A stretch of 64,000 nt of DNA from Alicyclobacillus sp. ALC3 (GCF_028751195.1 NZ_CP066784.1:1-64000); one strand, 5' to 3'; shown: positions 16,424 to 25,992, numbered from the stretch's first letter. Made by a program: numbers and translations. The notes: a model not told the origin generated them from the letters alone.

Positions 16424-17581
16424 ATGCTTCGTTACTTATCAGCCGGAGAAAGCCATGGTCCCGAGTTGACGGTAATTGTGGAAGGAATGCCAAGTGGACT
16501 CGCGGTCGATCAAGCCCAGATTGACGAGCAACTACGGCGACGGCAGCAGGGCTACGGCCGGGGGCTGCGGATGAAGATTGAATCGGACCAAGTTGAAGTG
16601 ACAAGCGGAGTCCGTTTCGGCAAGACACTCGGTTCACCAATCACGATGCACGTGCAAAACCGCGACTTTAGCCACTGGACCGACCGCATGTCGGTTTGGG
16701 ATGTGCCACCAGAGAACCTGCGAGAAGTGTTTCGGCCACGACCTGGGCACGCGGATTTAGCTGGAGCCATCAAGTATGACCACGAAGACATCCGCAACGT
16801 ACTTGAACGCGCGAGCGCTCGCAATACAGCAACGATGGTTGCAGCCGGCGCTCTGGCCCGTCAACTGCTCACGCGCTTCGGGATTGACGTCACAGCCCAC
16901 GTCGTGGAACTTGGCGGGGTAGAAGCTTCGCAGATCCCGGATGATTGGGATGAACTCGAACGCGTCACAAAGGGGTCTGAGGTGCGCACTGCTGACAAAG
17001 CAGCCGAAGCCGAGATGATTGCCCGGATTGACGAGGCGAAGGAACGTGGTGACACAGTCGGTGGGGTATTCGAGGTCATCATCCGTGGGTGCCCAATCGG
17101 GCTCGGTAGCTACGTTCACCCGGACCGTAAGCTGGACGGACAACTCGCGGCCGCAATGATGAGCATTCAGGCCATCAAAGGCGTGGAAATCGGTCTCGGG
17201 TTTGAGGCGGCGCGCCGCTTCGGTTCTAAGGTCCATGACGCCATCTTGCACGATGGATCGAGATACATGCGCCCAACCAATGGCGCCGGCGGACTCGAAG
17301 GCGGCGTAACGAACGGTGAACCGGTTGTACTGCGTGTCGCGATGAAGCCCATCTCGACACTCTACGAACCACTGCCGAGCGTCAACATGCAGACCAAAAG
17401 CGCTGAACCAGCGACCGTAGAGCGCTCTGATTACTGCGCAGTTCCCGCTGCTTCCGTAGTCGGCGAAAACGTCGCCGCATGGGTCATTGCGAACGCGTTT
17501 TTGGAAAAATTCAGCGGTGACAGCATTGAACAGATCGAAGACCAGTTGCGCGTGTACCAAGAGCGGGTTGGACGCAGATGA
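16424..17581 (+). CDS. aroC: Chorismate synthase
   Basis: 385 aa. ATG 16424 follows AGGTGG; a TTG at 16394 would add ten unconserved residues. Converts EPSP to chorismate with reduced FMN as cofactor. Opening MLRYLSAGESHGPELTVIVEG is the family signature; RPGHADLAGAIKYDHEDIRNVLERASAR holds FMN/EPSP-binding residues; MKPISTL near the end is also conserved. The stop overlaps aroB by four bases (ATGA). Confidence 0.97.
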   Translation: MLRYLSAGESHGPELTVIVEGMPSGLAVDQAQIDEQLRRRQQGYGRGLRMKIESDQVEVTSGVRFGKTLGSPITMHVQNRDFSHWTDRMSVWDVPPENLREVFRPRPGHADLAGAIKYDHEDIRNVLERASARNTATMVAAGALARQLLTRFGIDVTAHVVELGGVEASQIPDDWDELERVTKGSEVRTADKAAEAEMIARIDEAKERGDTVGGVFEVIIRGCPIGLGSYVHPDRKLDGQLAAAMMSIQAIKGVEIGLGFEAARRFGSKVHDAILHDGSRYMRPTNGAGGLEGGVTNGEPVVLRVAMKPISTLYEPLPSVNMQTKSAEPATVERSDYCAVPAASVVGENVAAWVIANAFLEKFSGDSIEQIEDQLRVYQERVGRR

Positions 17582-18684
17582 CGACCGAGCTAAGCGTTCG
17601 CAGTGCTACTCGAACGTATCCTGTAGTTGTCGGGGCGGGATTGCTGAGGGAGGTCGGGCAACGACTTCGCAACGCGGGTGTCGCCGCCGGAGAGCACGTG
17701 TTGATTGTGACGGATGAAACCGTCTTGCGCCTCGGCTATCCAAACACTGTGCTTGAGGGCTGTTTGCAAGCGGAGTTGCACTGTTCTGTCACTGCTGTTC
17801 CGCCTAAAGATGAGAGCAAATCGCTCACGATGGCAGAGCAACTGTACAACGAATTACTTGATGCCGGAGTGCGCCGCAGCGGTGTTGTGATTGCAGTTGG
17901 AGGTGGCGTTGTCGGCGACCTTGCAGGATTTGTCGCTGCTACTTACTTACGCGGCGTTCGCTTCGTACAAGTCCCGACTACGCTCCTCGCCCACGACAGC
18001 AGCATCGGCGGGAAAGTAGGCGTCAACCTGCCGCGAGCCAAAAACCTCGTCGGAGCTTTTCACCCGCCGATCGCCGTGTGGTACGACGTCACCACTCTGG
18101 CGAGTCTGCCTGAGCGTGACTGGTGTGGGGGAATGGCAGAAGTCATCAAACACGGGGTGATCGGAAACTCCGTGTTGTTCCAACAGCTCGCTCAAGACCC
18201 TTATCGCGTATACCCTGGCAACGAGCAAGCCGAAGCGCTCGTGGTTGCCGGTATCTCCGTCAAAGTTGCAGTCGTTGAAGCTGACGAACGTGAGTCCGAG
18301 CAGCGCATGTGGTTGAACTTGGGTCACACGGTCGGTCACGCTGTCGAACAAGCATCTCACTACTCGCTCAACCACGGTGAATGCGTGGCCATCGGCATGT
18401 GCGTCGAGGCAGAGCTCGCCGTACAACTCGGCTTGACGGATGAATCCACAAGAGATCAGATCACTTCTGTGGTCGCGGCGCATCATTTGCCCACTACGCC
18501 ACCAGATTATAACTTTTCGGAGATCGCCGAGATCCTCAACCTCGACAAGAAACACTCTAAATCTGGCTGGACGTTCGTGCTGCCCCGGGCGATTGGTCAG
18601 GTCGAGATTGTACGCGGGGTAACTGAAGCGGACCTGTTCGCCGCTTGGACTACATGCAGGAGTTGGGGAGGAAAACAAGAGTGA
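17578..18684 (+). CDS. aroB: 3-dehydroquinate synthase
   Basis: 368 aa, translationally coupled to aroC. Cyclises DAHP to 3-dehydroquinate with NAD+ and a divalent metal. Visible: the NAD loop VIAVGGGVVGDLAGFVAATY, then VPTTLLAHDSSIGGKVGVNLP, GGMAEVIKHG (metal Glu and substrate Lys) and LNLGHTVGHAVE with metal His residues. Its last bases hold the ribosome site of aroH. Confidence 0.97.
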   Translation: MTTELSVRSATRTYPVVVGAGLLREVGQRLRNAGVAAGEHVLIVTDETVLRLGYPNTVLEGCLQAELHCSVTAVPPKDESKSLTMAEQLYNELLDAGVRRSGVVIAVGGGVVGDLAGFVAATYLRGVRFVQVPTTLLAHDSSIGGKVGVNLPRAKNLVGAFHPPIAVWYDVTTLASLPERDWCGGMAEVIKHGVIGNSVLFQQLAQDPYRVYPGNEQAEALVVAGISVKVAVVEADERESEQRMWLNLGHTVGHAVEQASHYSLNHGECVAIGMCVEAELAVQLGLTDESTRDQITSVVAAHHLPTTPPDYNFSEIAEILNLDKKHSKSGWTFVLPRAIGQVEIVRGVTEADLFAAWTTCRSWGGKQE

Positions 18685-19049
18685 AGGTCAGAGGGATTCG
18701 CGGCGCGATTTCTGTCGAGGAAAACACGCCGGACGCAATTTTTGCAGCTACACGTGAATTGATGGATGAAGTGGTGGCACGTAATCAACTGAAGGTTGAT
18801 GATGTCGCAAGTGTTCTACTCACAATGACTCCAGACCTCAACGCGGCCTTTCCCGCCAAGGCAGTGCGCAGCGTCGCAGGTTGGGAGTGGGTGCCTTTGA
18901 TGTGCTCGTCTGAACTACACATCGATGGAGCATTGCCTCGGTGTGTCCGTGTGTTGCTACACGTGAATACTGACCTCGGCCAAGATGCTCTCAGCCATGT
19001 CTACCTCAAGGGTGCCACAGTCCTTCGTCCTGATTTGGCCGATAAGTGA
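18681..19049 (+). CDS. aroH: Chorismate mutase, AroH type
   Basis: 122 aa. GTG at 18681, four-base overlap with aroB, GGGGAGG eight bases upstream. Trimeric monofunctional AroH-fold chorismate mutase (chorismate to prephenate): begins KVRGIRGAISVEENTP and keeps LTMTPDLNAAFPAKAVR and SSELHIDGALPRCVRVLLHV, close in length and sequence to Bacillus AroH. It ends just before the trp promoter, as Bacillus aroH does before trpE. Confidence 0.95.
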   Translation: MKVRGIRGAISVEENTPDAIFAATRELMDEVVARNQLKVDDVASVLLTMTPDLNAAFPAKAVRSVAGWEWVPLMCSSELHIDGALPRCVRVLLHVNTDLGQDALSHVYLKGATVLRPDLADK

Positions 19050-19072
19050 TTGACTTTGGGCAAATGTGTGGG

Positions 19073-19101
19073 TTGACGGTATCGCCTGCGCTCGTTATCA
19101 T
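19073..19101 (+). promoter_or_regulatory. Sigma-A promoter of the trp operon
   Basis: TTGACG (19073-19078), 17 bases, TATCAT (19096-19101). Start of transcription near 19108 gives a leader of about 230 bases before trpD, containing the GAG-triplet site, a terminator and the second GAG cluster. Confidence 0.75.
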
Positions 19102-19133
19102 GAATGGCATAGATTGTGCGTTAGGTTTGAATT

Positions 19134-19199
19134 GAGACGAGAGCAGAGACAGAGCGTGTCGGTAGCGACACAAAGATGAGTTGAGCTGAGCCGAGCGAG
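19134..19199 (+). promoter_or_regulatory. TRAP (MtrB)-type GAG-repeat binding site in the trp leader
   Basis: Nine GAG triplets: 19134, 19139, 19146, 19152, then 19178, 19183, 19188, 19193, 19197, mostly 2-3 bases apart as TRAP requires. The two groups are separated by a 6-bp hairpin GTGTCG-GTAG-CGACAC (about 19156-19171) whose loop carries a TAG. The second-group stretch GAGTTGA (19178-19184) is complementary to TCAACTC (19255-19261) in the terminator loop, a candidate antiterminator pairing that bound TRAP would block. Recognition is by pattern; no mtrB gene is in this window. Confidence 0.75.
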
Positions 19200-19239
19200 T
19201 TGTTCCTCGAAGCTTATTTTGTATGCGACGGAACGCGAT

Positions 19240-19284
19240 CCGCAGGTTGGGTGTTCAACTCCTAGCCTGCGGTGTTTTGTGTTT
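19240..19284 (+). terminator. Attenuator terminator of the trp leader
   Basis: Stem CCGCAGG (19240-19246) with CCTGCGG (19266-19272), extended inward by TTGGG pairing with CCTAG through G-U pairs, to about 12 bp, followed by TGTTTTGTGTTT. It lies between the TRAP-type site and trpD, as expected for transcription attenuation by tryptophan. Confidence 0.75.
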
Positions 19285-19314
19285 CGCCCGCACACGGGAA
19301 CATCGGCACAGCAA

Positions 19315-19332
19315 GAGCTGAGAGGAGATGAG
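19315..19332 (+). promoter_or_regulatory. Second GAG cluster over the trpD ribosome site
   Basis: Four GAG triplets exactly five bases apart (19315, 19320, 19325, 19330), spanning the AGGAG Shine-Dalgarno of trpD (ATG 19338). In Bacillus, TRAP blocks translation of trpG and trpP by binding such repeats over the ribosome site; the same is likely here. Confidence 0.6.
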
Positions 19333-19337
19333 CCAAA

Positions 19338-20393
19338 ATGGATGTGACGACAGACGGATTTGTTTCAGAAGTATTGAAGGCTGTGGCGCGGGGGGAGAGT
19401 CTGACCGCTGGTCGGGCAGAGTGTTTTATGGACCGCCTGATGGAGGGGAAGACAACAGCTGTGCAGACAGCTGGTTTACTCGCAGCCATGGCAGTGCGCG
19501 GAGAAACAGTGGATGAGATCGTCGGGTTTGCACGCGCTATGCGCAGCCATGGACTTTGTATGGATGCTCCACAGGGCGTCATTGACACGTGTGGTACTGG
19601 CGGCGACGGAGCCGACACCTTTAACATATCTACAGCGGCAGCAGTTGTTGCCGCCGCGGCGGGCTTGCCCGTTGCGAAACACGGCAATCGAGCTGTGTCC
19701 AGCAAGAGTGGCAGCGCGGATGTGCTCGTGGCGCTTGGCGCCCGTATTGACCTTGATGTGGTAGCCGCAGCCCACTGCCTCGAGGAAAGTAATCTCTGTT
19801 TTTTGTTCGCACAGCACTATCACCCAGCGATGAAGCACGCTGCAGAACCACGCAAACAACTCGGTTTTCGGACCATCTTTAACATCCTCGGTCCACTGAC
19901 AAACCCAGCGCATGCAAAGCGCCAGGTAATCGGTGTGTTCCAACCAGCGCTAGTCAGCAAAGTGGCGCGAGCGTTGCTTGAACTCGGCAGCGAGCATGCC
20001 ATGGTTGTCCACGGGGCCGGCGGACTCGATGAAATCTCGCTCGCGGGAGAAACCCTTGTCGCTGAAGTAAAGGATGGGACTGTGCGCGAGTATACGATTC
20101 ACCCAACACAATTCGGCCTTGCACAGGCACCGGTCGAATATGTTACGGGTGCAGACGCTAGCGCCAACGCCGCCATCATTCGTGCGATTCTCTCTGGTCA
20201 ACAGGGAGCAAAGCGCGATATTGTCGTGCTCAACGCCGGTGCAGCACTTTACGTGGGGGGGACGGTTGCAACCCTCGATGAAGGTGTGGCACTCGCCGCG
20301 AAGGTCATTGATTCTGGCTCAGCAGAGCAAACGCTAGAGGCGTTCATCTCTGCAACCCACCGCTTTGCCTCGCAACAGGAGGTAGCTCAGTGA
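19338..20393 (+). CDS. trpD: Anthranilate phosphoribosyltransferase
   Basis: 351 aa. Transfers phosphoribose from PRPP to anthranilate. Clear PRPP motif DTCGTGGDGADTFNISTA and the anthranilate loop KHGNRAVSSKSGSADVLVALG. First gene after the leader: trpE and trpG are not between aroH and trpD, unlike in Bacillus, so anthranilate synthase must be encoded elsewhere. The end overlaps trpC by four bases. Confidence 0.97.
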   Translation: MDVTTDGFVSEVLKAVARGESLTAGRAECFMDRLMEGKTTAVQTAGLLAAMAVRGETVDEIVGFARAMRSHGLCMDAPQGVIDTCGTGGDGADTFNISTAAAVVAAAAGLPVAKHGNRAVSSKSGSADVLVALGARIDLDVVAAAHCLEESNLCFLFAQHYHPAMKHAAEPRKQLGFRTIFNILGPLTNPAHAKRQVIGVFQPALVSKVARALLELGSEHAMVVHGAGGLDEISLAGETLVAEVKDGTVREYTIHPTQFGLAQAPVEYVTGADASANAAIIRAILSGQQGAKRDIVVLNAGAALYVGGTVATLDEGVALAAKVIDSGSAEQTLEAFISATHRFASQQEVAQ

Positions 20394-21220
20394 CGACATT
20401 TCTTGAACGTATTTTGGCAACGAAACAGCTTGAAGTAGCTAACCTCCGTGAGCAGGGTCTTCGTCTGGCCGACCATGAGTTCGATTCATTGCCGTCAACA
20501 CGTGGCTTTGCGACACATCTGACGCAGGCAAATCGGTTGACGGTCGTCGCGGAGATAAAACAAGCGAGCCCTTCAAAAGGCCTCATTGCAACAGACTTTC
20601 GACCTGCAGCTACCGCCCGAGCCTATGAACAAGCCGGGGCAGCAGCAATCTCCGTGTTGACGGATCAGGCATATTTCCAGGGCTCGATTGAAGACCTGAA
20701 GACGGTCCGCGACACGGTCACTCTGCCTGTGTTGCGGAAAGACTTTATCGTCGACGAACTGCAGATCATCGAGGCGCGGCAAGCTGGCGCAGACGCAGTA
20801 CTTCTTATCTGTGCCGCACTGTCGCCACAGCGTCTGCGCGACCTGACAAAGTTCGCGCAGTCGTTGAGTCTCGACGTTTTACTTGAAGTGCACAGCGAGG
20901 AAGAGCTTGAGCCTGCTCTTGCCGCTGAGCCAACCGTGCTTGGTGTGAACAACCGTGATTTGCGCACGTTTGAAGTTCGACTAGACACCAGCGAGCGGAT
21001 TGCTGCAAAACTGCCAAGCGGTCTGCCGTTCATTGCGGAGAGCGGAGTTAGCGCTCGAGCGGACGCCCGGCGGATGGCCGCCTGCGGAGCAAGCGGCATT
21101 CTTGTTGGCGAAGCTTTGATGCGTTGCCATGACGCCGCCGAACGGATTAGCCTCCTGGAATCCCTGCGAGTACCTAGACCCGCTGTGGCTGTACGTGAAC
21201 AGCTGGAGCAGAACATATGA
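20390..21220 (+). CDS. trpC: Indole-3-glycerol phosphate synthase
   Basis: 276 aa, GTG start overlapping trpD's stop (GTGA). TIM barrel converting CdRP to indole-3-glycerol phosphate. Markers: VVAEIKQASPSKGLI with the active Lys residues, VLRKDFIVDELQIIEARQAGADAVLLI, LGVNNRDLRTFEV and the phosphate site IAESGVSARADARRM. Confidence 0.97.
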   Translation: MTTFLERILATKQLEVANLREQGLRLADHEFDSLPSTRGFATHLTQANRLTVVAEIKQASPSKGLIATDFRPAATARAYEQAGAAAISVLTDQAYFQGSIEDLKTVRDTVTLPVLRKDFIVDELQIIEARQAGADAVLLICAALSPQRLRDLTKFAQSLSLDVLLEVHSEEELEPALAAEPTVLGVNNRDLRTFEVRLDTSERIAAKLPSGLPFIAESGVSARADARRMAACGASGILVGEALMRCHDAAERISLLESLRVPRPAVAVREQLEQNI

Positions 21221-21891
21221 CCGGGTTAAAAATTTGCGGTTTACAGCCCGGCGACGACCTGAGCTTTGCGGTTAACCCGGTTGTCACACATACCGGTATG
21301 GTATTTGCGTCGCGCAGCCGTCGCTATGTGGCACCCGCAGAGGCCAGGGCACTGTCTAAGCGATTACGCACTCACACCACAGTCATGGGCGTGTTTGTTA
21401 ACGCGTCTCTCGACGAACTGCTGTCGGTCTCGGCGACAGCGGGTCTCGACGGAGTGCAACTGCACGGGAGCGAATCGTCAGAACTTTGTCAGAAGCTGCG
21501 AGAAAAAGGTCTCGTCGTTTGGAAGGCACTTTCGGTTCCTCGCGACAACCATGACATCCCGGAGTTCGCGCATAAGGTGCTGGCGTACCAAGGTGTTGTC
21601 GACGCTGTGCTCCTTGATGCGCCCCCCCCCAAAGACGCAGACAGTCAAGTGACAGGCGGCCACGGAGTGGCCTTTGACTGGCGTGATCTCGAGGTGCTTA
21701 CGCGAGAACTGACCACCCCTTGGCCCCCAATTTGGGTCGCGGGAGGTGTCACACCAGACAATGTAGGACTGCTTTTCGACACTTTCTCCCCAGCTGGCAT
21801 CGACGTGTCGTCTGGCGTCGAAGTGTCTGGACGCAAGTCAGCACAGAGAATCTATGCACTCATGGAGGCGGTGAGCCACTATGCCGGATAA
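21217..21891 (+). CDS. trpF: Phosphoribosylanthranilate isomerase
   Basis: 224 aa, ATGA overlap with trpC. Opens [13 protein letters not shown] with the catalytic Cys; then [32 protein letters not shown], and near the end [13 protein letters not shown] and GIDVSSGVE with the catalytic Asp and phosphate loop. A run of nine Cs (about 21622-21630) encodes the three prolines of LLDAPPP and is a potential slippage tract. The end overlaps trpB by 11 bases. Confidence 0.95.
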   Translation: MTGLKICGLQPGDDLSFAVNPVVTHTGMVFASRSRRYVAPAEARALSKRLRTHTTVMGVFVNASLDELLSVSATAGLDGVQLHGSESSELCQKLREKGLVVWKALSVPRDNHDIPEFAHKVLAYQGVVDAVLLDAPPPKDADSQVTGGHGVAFDWRDLEVLTRELTTPWPPIWVAGGVTPDNVGLLFDTFSPAGIDVSSGVEVSGRKSAQRIYALMEAVSHYAG

Positions 21892-23095
21892 ACAGCAGTA
21901 CCCTGACGCACAGGGTCGGTTCGGCCGCTTCGGCGGACGCTATGTCCCGGAAACATTGATGTCTGCGCTACACCAACTGGAGGCAGACTACGACCGGCTA
22001 TCGCACGATGCGGACTTTCAAACGGAATTGGCCTACTTCTTGAAACAGTACGCAGGACGCCCGACGCCGCTGTACTTTGCGGAACGCTTGTCGCACCACC
22101 TCTTTGGCCCGGACGGGCCGAAGGTGTACCTGAAGCGGGAGGACTTAAACCACACAGGTGCGCATAAAATCAACAATACGATTGGACAAGCGTTACTCGC
22201 TGTCCACACGGGAAAGCGGCGAGTAATTGCTGAGACAGGGGCAGGTCAACACGGCGTGGCTTCGGCAACGGTCGCAGCCCGCTTTGGGCTTTCCTGCACT
22301 GTCTTTATGGGCGAGGAAGACATGCGCCGCCAAGCACTAAACGTTTTCCGCATGCGCATGCTCGGCGCAGAAGTAGTTGCGGCAGTGTCGGGTACACGCA
22401 CACTGAAAGACGCGACCAACGAGGCAATCCGGCATTGGGTGGAGCACGTCGAGGACACCTACTACATCATCGGTTCGGTCGTCGGCCCGCACCCCTACCC
22501 GCGCATTGTCCGAGACTTTCAACGCATCATAGGCGACGAGACGAAGGAACAAATGCTTGCAACGGCTGGACGGTTGCCAGATGTCGCGATCGCTTGCGTC
22601 GGCGGTGGCAGTAACGCTATGGGCATGTTTTACCCGTTTATTCAAGACACACCAGTGCGTCTGATTGGCGTGGAGGCCGCGGGCGAAGGGGTCGACACAG
22701 AACGACATGCGGCGAGTATTGGACGAGGACGACCCGGCGTTTTACACGGTTCTTTGACATTTCTTCTGCAGGACGAACATGGACAGGTGACACCCGCACA
22801 CTCCATCTCGGCAGGTCTCGATTACCCTGGAATAGGCCCTGAACACGCATGGCTGCACGACACGGGCAGAGCGGAGTACGTGCCTGTGACGGATGAAGAA
22901 GCGCTTGAAGCTTTCTACCTACTGTCTAAGCTTGAAGGTATCATCCCGGCTCTCGAGAGTGCCCATGCACTCGCACAGCTTGTGAAGCTGAAGGGTCAGC
23001 TTGACCGCGACAGCTTGGTCGTTGTCTCGCTGTCCGGGCGAGGAGACAAAGACGTCGAGCAAATCGCCGCGATGGCAGGAGGGGTAGAAGCATGA
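21881..23095 (+). CDS. trpB: Tryptophan synthase beta chain
   Basis: 404 aa. PLP enzyme joining indole and serine. PLP lysine K96 in [22 protein letters not shown] substrate loop; [12 protein letters not shown] phosphate-binding glycines; [16 protein letters not shown]. The canonical TrpB1 length and features fit partnership with the trpA product encoded next (four-base overlap). Confidence 0.97.
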   Translation: MPDKQQYPDAQGRFGRFGGRYVPETLMSALHQLEADYDRLSHDADFQTELAYFLKQYAGRPTPLYFAERLSHHLFGPDGPKVYLKREDLNHTGAHKINNTIGQALLAVHTGKRRVIAETGAGQHGVASATVAARFGLSCTVFMGEEDMRRQALNVFRMRMLGAEVVAAVSGTRTLKDATNEAIRHWVEHVEDTYYIIGSVVGPHPYPRIVRDFQRIIGDETKEQMLATAGRLPDVAIACVGGGSNAMGMFYPFIQDTPVRLIGVEAAGEGVDTERHAASIGRGRPGVLHGSLTFLLQDEHGQVTPAHSISAGLDYPGIGPEHAWLHDTGRAEYVPVTDEEALEAFYLLSKLEGIIPALESAHALAQLVKLKGQLDRDSLVVVSLSGRGDKDVEQIAAMAGGVEA

Positions 23096-23901
23096 GCCGC
23101 ATCGGGCGAGCTTTCGCACAGTCGGGCGGTCGGGCCGCCTTAATCCCGTTTCTCAACGCAGGCGATCCGACATTCGATCTGTCCGTCCGCCTCTTTGAGA
23201 CTGTACTCGCGAGTGGGGCAGACATCGTCGAGATTGGCATGCCGTACTCTGATCCGCTTGCTGATGGACCGGTCATTCAGGCGTCTGCCTTGCGGAGTTT
23301 GACGGCAGGGTTCGCTCTGCCGCAGGCGTTTGAACTCGCGGCACACCTGCGCAGTCAAACCGACAAGGGACTTGTACTGTTCACCTACGTCAACCCACTG
23401 TTGCAGTACACAGCCGCGCGCTTCTTTGCAGACGCAGCAGAAAGTGGTGCAGACGGCGTGATCGTGCCAGACCTGCCCTATGAAGAGAGTGCAGAGATTC
23501 GTGCTGCGGCAGACCAGGCGGGAATTGACCTCATCCCGCTTGTGGCACCAACGTCAAGCGAGGCGCGGATCGCCGAGATTGCATCCGCAGCCCGTGGCTT
23601 CATTTACTGCGTCTCATCGCTCGGTGTAACAGGCGAACGCGCAAAAATGTCCGATCGCGTGCAATCTCTAGTGGAGACGGCGCGCTCGAACAGTAACCTC
23701 CCTGTCGCGGTCGGGTTTGGCGTCAGTGGCCCGCAACCTGCGTCTGCGGTGGCCTCGTATGCGGACGGTGTGATTGTCGGGAGTGCTTTCATCCGGCGCA
23801 TTGAACAAGTGTTGCACGACTCAGACGGTACGGAACAGGTTGCCGCACTTGAAATTGCGGTTGCAGACTTCGCGCGTGCGCTCAAAGCAGCTGTCCAGTG
23901 A
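23092..23901 (+). CDS. trpA: Tryptophan synthase alpha chain
   Basis: 269 aa. Cleaves indole-3-glycerol phosphate. [14 protein letters not shown] and [21 protein letters not shown] carry the catalytic Glu and Asp; [10 protein letters not shown] and [13 protein letters not shown] are the mobile loop regions; phosphate site [11 protein letters not shown]. Last of the overlapping trp genes; no strong terminator follows before the DAHP synthase promoter. Confidence 0.97.
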   Translation: MSRIGRAFAQSGGRAALIPFLNAGDPTFDLSVRLFETVLASGADIVEIGMPYSDPLADGPVIQASALRSLTAGFALPQAFELAAHLRSQTDKGLVLFTYVNPLLQYTAARFFADAAESGADGVIVPDLPYEESAEIRAAADQAGIDLIPLVAPTSSEARIAEIASAARGFIYCVSSLGVTGERAKMSDRVQSLVETARSNSNLPVAVGFGVSGPQPASAVASYADGVIVGSAFIRRIEQVLHDSDGTEQVAALEIAVADFARALKAAVQ

Positions 23902-23955
23902 TGAGCAAGGCGTAGGTGAAGAGGACGCACTTTTGACTTCTCAGAAAATAAACGG

Positions 23956-23984
23956 TTGACAATTTTTCAGTTCCGTCCCATCAT
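23956..23984 (+). promoter_or_regulatory. Possible promoter for the DAHP synthase gene
   Basis: TTGACA (23956-23961), 17 bases, CATCAT (23979-23984). The -35 box is perfect, the -10 weak. It would let DAHP synthase and tyrA be expressed independently of the trp leader. Confidence 0.4.
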
Positions 23985-24022
23985 TCACATAAATCAAATA
24001 CCCGAAGAGGGAGTGGAGTGCT

Positions 24023-25057
24023 ATGATCGTGGTAATGAAGGAAGGCGCAACGCAAGAGGAGATTCAAGCAGTTGCAGATTTGCTGAGAGCGAAAGGTCTC
24101 GGGGTGCACATCTCGCAAGGGGAAGAGAAAACCATCATCGGCGTGATTGGACAAAAGGAACGGGTTCGCGAGCTTCCCGTCGAGTCCATGCCGGCCGTAG
24201 AGAAGGTCGTTCCTGTGTCAAACCCTTTCAAGTTGGCAAGCCGCGCGTTTCACCCGCAAGACACTTTGGTCACTGTCGGCAACCACGTGGTCGGCAGCGG
24301 AGAACCCACGATTATCGCAGGGCCTTGTTCCGTAGAGTCCCTCGAACAGATTATCGAAGTTGCTGAAGGTGTCAAACGGTCCGGCGCACACATGTTGCGC
24401 GGCGGAGCCTTCAAGCCCCGGTCGTCCCCGTACTCCTTCCAAGGCCTTGGAGAAACCGGACTGCAGTACTTAGCTGCGGCCCGTGAGCGCACGGGTCTGC
24501 CCATTGTCTCAGAGATTATGGAAATCGATACGCTCAGCATGATGTGTGAATATGTGGACGTTCTGCAAATCGGAGCGCGGAATATGCAAAACTACCCGCT
24601 GCTGCGAGCGGTCGGCAAGACACAAAAGCCGATACTCTTAAAGCGTGGTCTGGCAGCCACCATGGAAGAGTGGTTGATGTCGGCCGAGTACGTCCTGTCG
24701 GAAGGAAACCCTAACGTGATTTTGTGCGAACGCGGTATCCGCACATTTGAAACATACACGCGCAATACCTTGGACCTGAACGCTGTCCCCGTCGTGCAGA
24801 ACTTGTCACACCTGCCGGTAATTGTTGACCCGAGCCACGGTGTTGGCAAGTGGCAGTTCGTAACCGCTATGGCGCGAGCGGGCATCGCTGCCGGCGCAAA
24901 CGGACTCATCGTAGAAGTCCACCCGAACCCCAAAGAGGCGTTTTCGGATGGAGACCAATCCCTGACACTCGAGTCATTTGAAACGATGGTCAAAGAAGTG
25001 AATCGCATCGCCCAAGCACTCGACACGCAGGAAGTCGCGTTTGCCGGTCGTCACTGA
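24023..25057 (+). CDS. aroF: 3-deoxy-7-phosphoheptulonate (DAHP) synthase with regulatory N-domain
   Basis: 344 aa. First committed shikimate step (PEP + erythrose-4-phosphate). Residues 1-70 form a ferredoxin-like regulatory domain ([21 protein letters not shown]), then the type I-beta barrel: [56 protein letters not shown] and [12 protein letters not shown]. The N-domain of this architecture usually mediates feedback inhibition by Phe or Tyr. ATG 24023, GAGGGAGTGGAG upstream. Confidence 0.93.
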   Translation: MIVVMKEGATQEEIQAVADLLRAKGLGVHISQGEEKTIIGVIGQKERVRELPVESMPAVEKVVPVSNPFKLASRAFHPQDTLVTVGNHVVGSGEPTIIAGPCSVESLEQIIEVAEGVKRSGAHMLRGGAFKPRSSPYSFQGLGETGLQYLAAARERTGLPIVSEIMEIDTLSMMCEYVDVLQIGARNMQNYPLLRAVGKTQKPILLKRGLAATMEEWLMSAEYVLSEGNPNVILCERGIRTFETYTRNTLDLNAVPVVQNLSHLPVIVDPSHGVGKWQFVTAMARAGIAAGANGLIVEVHPNPKEAFSDGDQSLTLESFETMVKEVNRIAQALDTQEVAFAGRH

Positions 25058-25068
25058 GGAGAAGCAAA

Positions 25069-25992
25069 ATGACGAATCACTTATCCCACCAACCAGGCGC
25101 TTCGGACACGGTTCAGCCGTGTTCCGCAAGCGCTTGGCCTGCCTCAGTGCTCGTAGTTGGTTGTGGCCTGATTGGCGCTTCACTGGCACTGGCGCTCGCG
25201 AGGATACGGCCGACAGCTTCGTTGATCGGGGTCGAACCGAACCCAGAGTACCGCACTTTACTACCATCGGAACTGTTTTTGCACACTTATGCAAGTGTGT
25301 CAGCTGTCCCGGCCGCGACACACGTTGACCTCGCGATACTCGCGGCACCGCTTGGTGCAGCATGTGAACTTCTCGAAGCCACGGCGCAGATGGCCGACAT
25401 CGTCATGGACGTCTGCAGTGCAAAAACCGTCATCTGCGACAAGGCGACAGCCACCGGTTTACAAACGCAATTTGTCCCCACTCATCCAATGGCAGGCATG
25501 GCTGCAGCGGGTCCGCTACACGCCAGTCCAGAGATATTCGCTGGTCAGCCGTGGCTGTTTCTAGAAGGTTGGCCGGCAAACGAGAGAATCACTGAACTCG
25601 TCACGGAGGTTGGGGCTGCCGTCTCAGTTCTGTCAACGGCGCACGAGCACGATAGCGCCATGGCTGCAGTGAGTCACGCCATCCATCTCACATCTTTAGC
25701 TGCTATGCTCGCGTTTGACGAAGCAGCCGGAACGTCGAACTGGCGGGGAATTACAGGACCTGCGTTCCGTGACATCACACGCCTTGCGGCGTCACCAAGC
25801 GGATTTTGGGTTGACGTGCTGACCGCGAACGCAGAAGCGGTGCGAAGTCAAGTTCTCAACATTGCGGACAAGCTTCAGGACTTCAGCGAGCTGTTGGTGC
25901 GCGGTGACCGGAAGGCACTGAAAGAACGTCTTGACGCTGCCCGCGAAGCGCGCACCACTTGGCAGGAAGTACAGGATACGCAGTCTCAGTGA
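25069..25992 (+). CDS. tyrA: Prephenate dehydrogenase
   Basis: 307 aa, 11 bases after the DAHP synthase, GAGGAGAAG upstream. Oxidatively decarboxylates prephenate to 4-hydroxyphenylpyruvate. Rossmann motif VLVVGCGLIGASLALALA near residue 26; substrate region FVPTHPMAGMAAAGP; C-terminal helical domain with AVSHAIHLTSLAA and GPAFRDITRLA. No ACT domain follows. In Bacillus, hisC sits beside tyrA; it does not here. Confidence 0.93.
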   Translation: MTNHLSHQPGASDTVQPCSASAWPASVLVVGCGLIGASLALALARIRPTASLIGVEPNPEYRTLLPSELFLHTYASVSAVPAATHVDLAILAAPLGAACELLEATAQMADIVMDVCSAKTVICDKATATGLQTQFVPTHPMAGMAAAGPLHASPEIFAGQPWLFLEGWPANERITELVTEVGAAVSVLSTAHEHDSAMAAVSHAIHLTSLAAMLAFDEAAGTSNWRGITGPAFRDITRLAASPSGFWVDVLTANAEAVRSQVLNIADKLQDFSELLVRGDRKALKERLDAAREARTTWQEVQDTQSQ

